Below are positions 32,493 through 36,488 of a DNA stretch of 36,488 nucleotides, piece by piece. The stretch is from assembly GCA_002366795.1 (NCBI GenBank), contig DFBX01000037.1, forward strand, positions 1 to 36,488, written 5' to 3'. The stretch is from Rhodobacteraceae bacterium UBA3069. GTDB lineage: Bacteria > Pseudomonadota > Alphaproteobacteria > Rhodobacterales > Rhodobacteraceae. Numbering within the stretch: position 1 is the stretch's first letter; the number at the start of each line of letters is the position of its first letter. The notes under the pieces are model-generated. The model ran no database searches and was not told the origin of the DNA. It saw nothing but the letters and a program-made list of their open reading frames with translations. The position numbers and the translations under genes are program-made.

Positions 32493-32523
32493 AAAGCGCG
32501 CCCCGATCCATGGGGCGCGCTTT
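32493..32523 (-). terminator. Rho-independent terminator of tRNA-Val (CAC)
   Basis: On the minus strand AAAGCGCGCCCC, a seven-base loop, GGGGCGCGCTTT, continuing TTGCTTTTCTTTTTGC. The 12-bp stem and T-rich tail, nine bases after the tRNA 3' end, make this a clear intrinsic terminator. The two Val tRNA genes are therefore separate transcripts. Confidence 0.88.
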
Positions 32524-32531
32524 CCGTATCC

Positions 32532-32606
32532 TGGTGGGTGATAAGAGATTCGAACTCCTGACATCTTCGATGTGAACGAAGCGCTCTACCACTGAGCTAA
32601 TCACCC
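32532..32606 (-). tRNA. tRNA-Val (CAC)
   Basis: 75 bases with encoded CCA. The acceptor stem is GGGTGAT/ATCACCC. The anticodon arm is CTTCG-TTCACAT-CGAAG with anticodon CAC. The D loop is one base shorter than in the adjacent Val(TAC) gene, to which it is otherwise very similar. Confidence 0.95.
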
Positions 32607-32625
32607 GGTGGGCGGGCTTTTAGCC

Positions 32626-33159
32626 TTACTCTTCGCTATCCGCAAGAGGCTCTTTTTCATCGGCCACGGCTTTTTCCACGTCGGTGACACCGCCCGCGCT
32701 ATCCGCAGCATTTTCCGCCGTGTTGGCGACCATGTTATCAGTCCGGCGCAGTTTCAGAACCGACACCATACCACCGGAAACCTTCTTCTGGCGCTGGATC
32801 TTGACCTTGCCCATCGGCGGCAGGTTCAGCTCGCGGCCTTCGGCCAATGCCTCGCCCATGACAGACAGCATCGCTTCGACCACGGGTTTAGCCAGTTTCT
32901 GACGTGCACCGCTGCGGGCCATCACGGCCTTGATCAGCTCGCGCTTCTTCATCTCTCCGGTGGTCAGCTTGGGCGTCACTTCGCTGACGACGGTCAATTC
33001 CGGCGACTTCGCGGCGGGTGCGGCGGTGCTGGTCGTGACCGTGGCGCTGGCCTTGGCTGGCGCGGTTTTCGCCGTGGAGCCGGTGGTGGATTTCTTCGCT
33101 GCGGTCGAGGATTTGCCGCGGGTGGTAGTGGATTTCGACGATGTCGTGGCCCGTGCCAT
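32626..33159 (-). CDS. HU-like DNA-binding protein with Thr/Ser/Lys/Ala-rich N-terminal tail
   Basis: The product is 177 residues in three parts. An unstructured basic N-terminal tail of about 65 residues is rich in Ser, Thr, Lys and Ala (MARATTSSKSTTTRGKSSTA and so on), like histone H1-type tails. An HU/IHF-like core follows (about 68-140: MKKRELIKAVMARSGARQKL, ALAEGRELNLPPMGKVKIQR). An acidic C-terminus (DVEKAVADEKEPLADSEE) ends it. The core lacks the long arm with the RNP/GRNP motif that lets HU wrap into the minor groove. It is probably a nucleoid-associated protein with altered DNA binding. A CGTGA-TTA-TCACG palindrome (33176-33188) lies just upstream of the start. Confidence 0.82.
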   Translation of the reverse strand: MARATTSSKSTTTRGKSSTAAKKSTTGSTAKTAPAKASATVTTSTAAPAAKSPELTVVSEVTPKLTTGEMKKRELIKAVMARSGARQKLAKPVVEAMLSVMGEALAEGRELNLPPMGKVKIQRQKKVSGGMVSVLKLRRTDNMVANTAENAADSAGGVTDVEKAVADEKEPLADSEE

Positions 33160-33312
33160 GGCTTGAAGCCCTTTCCGTGATTATCACGTTTTGGTTGTTT
33201 CTGCTCTGGAAACAGCCTAGCGCGAAAAAGTTAACGATGCCAGTGAGCAGTTGACCGATCTTGGGGAAAGCGGCGAAAATCCTTCGCGTTTTAATTATTT
33301 GGGGGAATTCCT

Positions 33313-33501
33313 ATGAAAAAACTAGCACTTGCAGCGGCAATGGCCGCTTCTTTCGCTGCGCCGGTGAAGGCCAGAAACCTGTCCGACCCGGTGATCGCGG
33401 CGCCTGTCGTGGTCGATGATGCAACTTCGTCTTCGTCGCAATCGGCTCTGGTTCTGCTTGTTATGGCAACGGTGATCGGCGTGGTCGTGGCCGCGCATTG
33501 A
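33313..33501 (+). CDS. Small exported membrane protein, 62 aa
   Basis: The product is 62 residues: a signal sequence (MKKLALAAAMAASFAAPVKA, cleavage likely after VKA), a short Val/Asp/Ser-rich segment (IAAPVVVDDATSSSSQ) and one C-terminal membrane helix (SALVLLVMATVIGVVVAA). GGGGGA precedes the ATG. Tiny proteins with this plan recur in Rhodobacteraceae and are sometimes mislabelled ferrochelatase. No function is known to me. It stands alone, divergent from the HU-like gene, and is ended by a strong terminator shared with lon. Confidence 0.72.
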   Translation: MKKLALAAAMAASFAAPVKARNLSDPVIAAPVVVDDATSSSSQSALVLLVMATVIGVVVAAH

Positions 33502-33566
33502 CCCAGAAAGGTATCGCTGCACGGCCTGCCAGCTGCGCAGCGCGATCTACCAATAAGGCGCATATG

Positions 33567-33596
33567 AAAAGGCCCGGCAGCAATGCCGGGCCTTTT
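33567..33596. terminator. Bidirectional terminator of lon and the 62-aa gene
   Basis: AAAAGGCCCGGCA-GCAA-TGCCGGGCCTTTT, a 13-bp perfect stem with a four-base loop and T4 on both strands. It lies 24 bases after the lon stop on the minus strand and 65 bases after the small gene on the plus strand. Confidence 0.92.
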
Positions 33597-33620
33597 CGGT
33601 TTCACATAAGCGGAACTGCA

Positions 33621-36020
33621 TCAGTGAGCGGTGGCCCCTGCGCCTTCGCCCTTGGCAAGGGCTGCGGCTGCGGCCTCTTCCGCGGCCTCGTCCCATTCCA
33701 CCGCCTCGGGCGCATGCACCAGCGCATGTTTCAGCACCTCGGACACATGGGTAACGGGGATGATCTCCAGCCCCTCTTTTACGTTGTCGGGAATGTCCGC
33801 CAGATCCTTCTCGTTCTCTTCGGGGATAAGAACGGTCTTGACCCCGCCGCGCAGGGCGGCCAGCAGTTTTTCCTTCAATCCGCCAATGGCAGTGGCATTG
33901 CCGCGCAGCGTGACCTCGCCCGTCATGGCGATATCCTTGCGCACCGGGATCTTGGTCAGAACCGACACGATGGCCGTAACCATGGCCAGACCGGCCGAGG
34001 GACCATCCTTGGGCGTTGCGCCATCGGGGACGTGAACGTGGATGTCCCACTTGTCCATGCGCGGCGGCTTGATGCCGATCTTCGGCGCGACCGAACGGAC
34101 ATAGGAATTGGCCGCGTCGATCGACTCTTTCATCACATCGCCCAGCTTGCCGGTGGTCTTCATCCGGCCCTTGCCTGGCAGGCGCAGCGCCTCGATTTGC
34201 AGCAGATCACCGCCCACCGACGTATAGGCCAGCCCGGTAACGACACCGATCTGGTCTTCTTTCTCGGCCAAGCCATAGCGGTATTTCTTGACGCCAAGGT
34301 AGTCCGAGATGTTGTCGGCAGTGACGCGCACCTGCTGCTCTTCGCCTTTGACGATCTGTGTCACCGCCTTGCGGGACAGTTTCGCCAGTTCGCGCTCAAG
34401 GTTCCGAACGCCGGCTTCACGGGTATAATACTGGATGATGGCGGTCAGCGCATCGTCCGACACCTCGAATTCGCCCTTGCGCAGCCCGTGGTTCTTGATC
34501 TGTTTTTCCACAAGGTGATGGCGCGCAATCTCGCGTTTTTCGTCCTCGGTATAGCCCGACAGCGGAATGATCTCCATCCGGTCCAGAAGTGGCCCCGGCA
34601 TGTTGTAGCTGTTGGACGTGGTCAGGAACATCACGTTCGACAGGTCGTATTCCACCTCAAGATAGTGGTCCACGAATGTCGCGTTCTGTTCGGGGTCCAG
34701 CACCTCCAGCATGGCCGAAGCGGGATCGCCACGGAAATCCTGCCCCATCTTGTCGATTTCATCGAGCAAGATCAGCGGGTTGGTGGTTTTCGCCTTTTTC
34801 AGCGCCTGAATGATCTTACCGGGCATCGACCCAATATAGGTCCGGCGGTGACCGCGAATTTCAGATTCGTCGCGCACGCCGCCAAGCGAGATGCGGATAA
34901 ACTCGCGCCCCGTCGCCTTGGCCACGGATTTCCCAAGCGAGGTTTTACCCACACCCGGCGGGCCGACAAGGCACATGATTGGGCCTTTCAGCTTTTGACT
35001 GCGGCCCTGCACGGCCAGATATTCGACAATACGTTCTTTCACCTTTTCAAGACCGTAATGATCGTGATCCAAAATTTCCTGCGCCTTGTGCAGATTCTTC
35101 TTGGTGCGCGATTTCACGCCCCACGGGATCGACAGCATCCAGTCCAGATAGTTGCGCACCACGGTCGCCTCGGCGGACATGGGGCTCATGTTTTTCAGCT
35201 TCTTCAGCTCGGCATCGGCCTTTTCACGCGCTTCCTTCGACAGCTTGGTCTTGTTGATGCGCTCTTCCAGCTCGGTAATCTCGCCCTCGCCTTCCTCACC
35301 GTCGCCCAACTCCTTCTGGATCGCCTTCATCTGCTCGTTCAGATAGTATTCGCGCTGCGTGCGCTCCATCTGCGACTTGACGCGGGTCTTGATCTTTTTC
35401 TCGACCTGAAGGACGGACATTTCGCCCTGCATCCGGCCATAGACCTTCTCCAGCCGTTCGGACACGGACAGGGTTTCCAGCAATTCCTGCTTTTGCTCGA
35501 CCTCGATGCCCAAATGCCCCGCGACCAGATCGGCCAGCTTGGCCGGATCCGAGGTTTCGGAAACGGCGACAAGCGCCTCTTCGGGGATGTTCTTCTTCAC
35601 CTTGGCATAGCGTTCGAATTCTTCGGTCACGGTGCGCAGCAGCGCGGTGATCGTGTCGGCGTCGCCTTCCTCTTCTTCCAGAAAAACGGCGGTCGCTTCA
35701 AAGAAGTCATCGTTTTCAAGGTATTCGGTGATCTTGACGCGCGCCTGCCCTTCGACCAGCACCTTGACGGTGCCATCGGGCAGCTTCAGCAGTTGCAGCA
35801 CATTGGCCAAAACACCGGTGTCATAGATGCCATCAGCCGACGGATCGTCCACACTTGGGTCGATCTGGCTGGACAGCAGGATCTGTTTGTCGTCGGCCAT
35901 CACCTCTTCGAGGGCGCGGACAGATTTGTCACGCCCCACGAAAAGCGGCACGATCATGTGGGGGAAAACCACGATGTCGCGCAGCGGCAGCACGGGATAG
36001 GAGGGGTTCAGCTCTTGCAT
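33621..36020 (-). CDS. lon: ATP-dependent protease Lon
   Basis: Lon degrades misfolded and specific regulatory proteins in the cytoplasm as a homohexamer. The 799-residue product has the full architecture: an N-terminal substrate domain (YPVLPLRDIVVFPHMIVPLF, residues 8-27), a coiled-coil region (about 180-280), AAA+ with Walker A GPPGVGKT (353-360) and Walker B LILLDEIDK (416-424), and a C-terminal Ser-Lys protease domain with Ser675 in KDGPSAGLAM and Lys718 in GGLKEKLL. ATG 36020 was chosen because AAGGA lies seven bases upstream and homologues start there. I could not identify a convincing heat-shock promoter upstream. Confidence 0.97.
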   Translation of the reverse strand: MQELNPSYPVLPLRDIVVFPHMIVPLFVGRDKSVRALEEVMADDKQILLSSQIDPSVDDPSADGIYDTGVLANVLQLLKLPDGTVKVLVEGQARVKITEYLENDDFFEATAVFLEEEEGDADTITALLRTVTEEFERYAKVKKNIPEEALVAVSETSDPAKLADLVAGHLGIEVEQKQELLETLSVSERLEKVYGRMQGEMSVLQVEKKIKTRVKSQMERTQREYYLNEQMKAIQKELGDGEEGEGEITELEERINKTKLSKEAREKADAELKKLKNMSPMSAEATVVRNYLDWMLSIPWGVKSRTKKNLHKAQEILDHDHYGLEKVKERIVEYLAVQGRSQKLKGPIMCLVGPPGVGKTSLGKSVAKATGREFIRISLGGVRDESEIRGHRRTYIGSMPGKIIQALKKAKTTNPLILLDEIDKMGQDFRGDPASAMLEVLDPEQNATFVDHYLEVEYDLSNVMFLTTSNSYNMPGPLLDRMEIIPLSGYTEDEKREIARHHLVEKQIKNHGLRKGEFEVSDDALTAIIQYYTREAGVRNLERELAKLSRKAVTQIVKGEEQQVRVTADNISDYLGVKKYRYGLAEKEDQIGVVTGLAYTSVGGDLLQIEALRLPGKGRMKTTGKLGDVMKESIDAANSYVRSVAPKIGIKPPRMDKWDIHVHVPDGATPKDGPSAGLAMVTAIVSVLTKIPVRKDIAMTGEVTLRGNATAIGGLKEKLLAALRGGVKTVLIPEENEKDLADIPDNVKEGLEIIPVTHVSEVLKHALVHAPEAVEWDEAAEEAAAAALAKGEGAGATAH

Positions 36021-36380
36021 GCTCGGTCCTTGTTCTTGGCAAAGTGCCCGGCCCCTATCATAGGCAACCTGCGGCACCTCCGCGTTTCCGATGGGTTATT
36101 TGGGCCTTGTTGGGGCCGTTTTCAACCTTTTGCCGACAGAATGCCTGCCCGCGCTTCTGCCCGCAAGTGACGAATGCGCACGCGGTTAAGCAAAACAAAA
36201 ACCCCGCCCGTTGACCTTGTCCCCGCCGGAGGCTTCGGGCGGGCAGGTGGCGCAATAGCCCACAACCATAACTGCCACCCGCGCCTTGCCTTGTTCCGCC
36301 TCGTCCATGACCGCGGGCTAGCCCGTATGCGCGCGCGCAATAGCCAGTGATTAACCCTCGGTTTCGACCTGCCTAGGTGT
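36021..36380. other. Region upstream of lon
   Basis: No gene is seen. It should carry the lon promoter (minus strand), but I find no clear consensus. It contains an intrinsic terminator for transcription arriving from the right edge and the core of the dispersed repeat (GCCTCCGGCGGGG on the minus strand, 36222-36234). It ends at the IS481 copy. Confidence 0.5.
36191..36243 (-). terminator. Orphan rho-independent terminator upstream of lon
   Basis: On the minus strand CCCGCCCG pairs with CGGGCGGG across a 25-base loop that contains the GCCTCCGGCGGGG repeat core, then GTTTTTGTTTTG. A good terminator on this strand implies a gene once lay immediately to the right, where the IS copy now sits, or that readthrough from the IS is stopped here. 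Confidence 0.7.
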
Positions 36381-36488
36381 TTAGTCCCGCATCTGGTGGA
36401 CCGGGTTCAGCATGAATCGATCCGGCTCAGAAGTCCAGATCTTACAGATGTATTCATAGGGCGCGAGCCCGCTGAGAGTTTTGAGACG
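36379..36488 (-). mobile_element. IS481-family insertion sequence, right-end fragment (inverted relative to the left copy)
   Basis: About 110 bases match the element at the left edge, with three substitutions and one deleted C. The outer end is TGTTTAG starting at 36378-36379. The flank that follows is CCTAGG, which fits the NCTAGN target preference described for IS481. Confidence 0.65.
36381..36488 (-). CDS. IS481-type transposase, C-terminal fragment with terminal frameshift
   Basis: Thirty-five residues (RLKTLSGLAPYEYICKIWTS, EPDRF, then MLNPVHQMRD) run in from the window edge. One C missing from the CCG codon changes the canonical ending MPGLNT to MRD followed by TAA. Without the deletion the frame would end LNT and then TAG, the TAG coming from the CCTAGG target sequence. 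The lost tail is short, so activity may not be affected; the catalytic part is outside the window. Confidence 0.8.
   Translation of the reverse strand, partial: RLKTLSGLAPYEYICKIWTSEPDRFMLNPVHQMRD

Noticed and set aside
33498..36170. 890-aa plus-strand open frame opposite lon
   Set aside because: Antisense shadow; the minus strand carries a complete Lon with all catalytic motifs.
36021..36180. Heat-shock (RpoH) promoter of lon
   Set aside because: A CTTGCG word is present on the minus strand near 36165, but no matching -10 at the right distance.

Overview
This window looks like chromosomal DNA from an alphaproteobacterium of the Rhodobacteraceae (Roseobacter-type). Codon use is GC-rich. The gene set fits that family: DUF2927 and DUF6778 lipoproteins, a DUF2852 protein, a Bpt-type leucyl/arginyl transferase, a TakP-like TRAP system, an HU protein with a Thr/Lys/Ala-rich tail, and edd-eda. 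The genus cannot be fixed from this. Both ends of the window stop inside copies of the same IS481-type transposase in opposite orientation, so it is probably a complete draft contig broken at a multicopy insertion sequence. The genes between are housekeeping genes, not a transposon cargo.

Layout. 1-3.5 kb: IS remnant, a gene-poor stretch rich in hairpins, then a tight operon of a DUF2927 lipoprotein, a 56-aa membrane protein and a CoxE-like VWA protein. 3.5-8 kb: a proline-racemase-family enzyme with unusual active-site residues, a membrane M48 protease, and a minus-strand run of DUF6778 lipoprotein, RlmI-like rRNA methyltransferase and PIN-domain protein. 8.2-10.7 kb: edd-eda, the two specific steps of the Entner-Doudoroff pathway. 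10.8-17.1 kb: glnE with a small coupled gene, a YbaK deacylase, a DUF2852 gene behind two copies of a palindromic operator, an RDD membrane protein, bpt and a small membrane protein. 17.3-24.3 kb: a TRAP transporter (P, Q, M; Q and M unusually long) divergent from a Cache histidine kinase/LuxR-type regulator pair that probably controls it. 24.5-29.9 kb: two overlapping cyclophilins (one exported, one cytosolic), pgk, a fluoroacetate-dehalogenase-like hydrolase, a glycosyltransferase, a sulfotransferase-like protein and a small membrane protein. 29.9-33.6 kb: tRNA-Asp, a DUF2478/mobA/tusA-like group tied to molybdenum cofactor and sulfur transfer, a PfpI/DJ-1 protein lacking its nucleophilic Cys, two tRNA-Val genes, the HU-like protein and a tiny exported membrane protein. 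33.6-36.0 kb: lon, then an intergenic region with an orphan terminator and the second IS copy.

The best candidates for something undescribed are non-coding. (1) A ~33-bp dispersed element (a small CCTCC/GGAGG hairpin, then TATTT and a TGAA end) lies 66-79 nt downstream of three different genes, always in the gene's own orientation. (2) A perfect 11-bp hairpin carries the rRNA methyltransferase start codon in its loop. (3) A pair of 21-bp palindromes lies ahead of the DUF2852 gene. Protein-level oddities are the Cys-to-Arg change in the PfpI protein and the Ser/Thr pair in the proline-racemase-family protein. No CRISPR array, prophage, or recognised defence or secondary-metabolite locus was seen.
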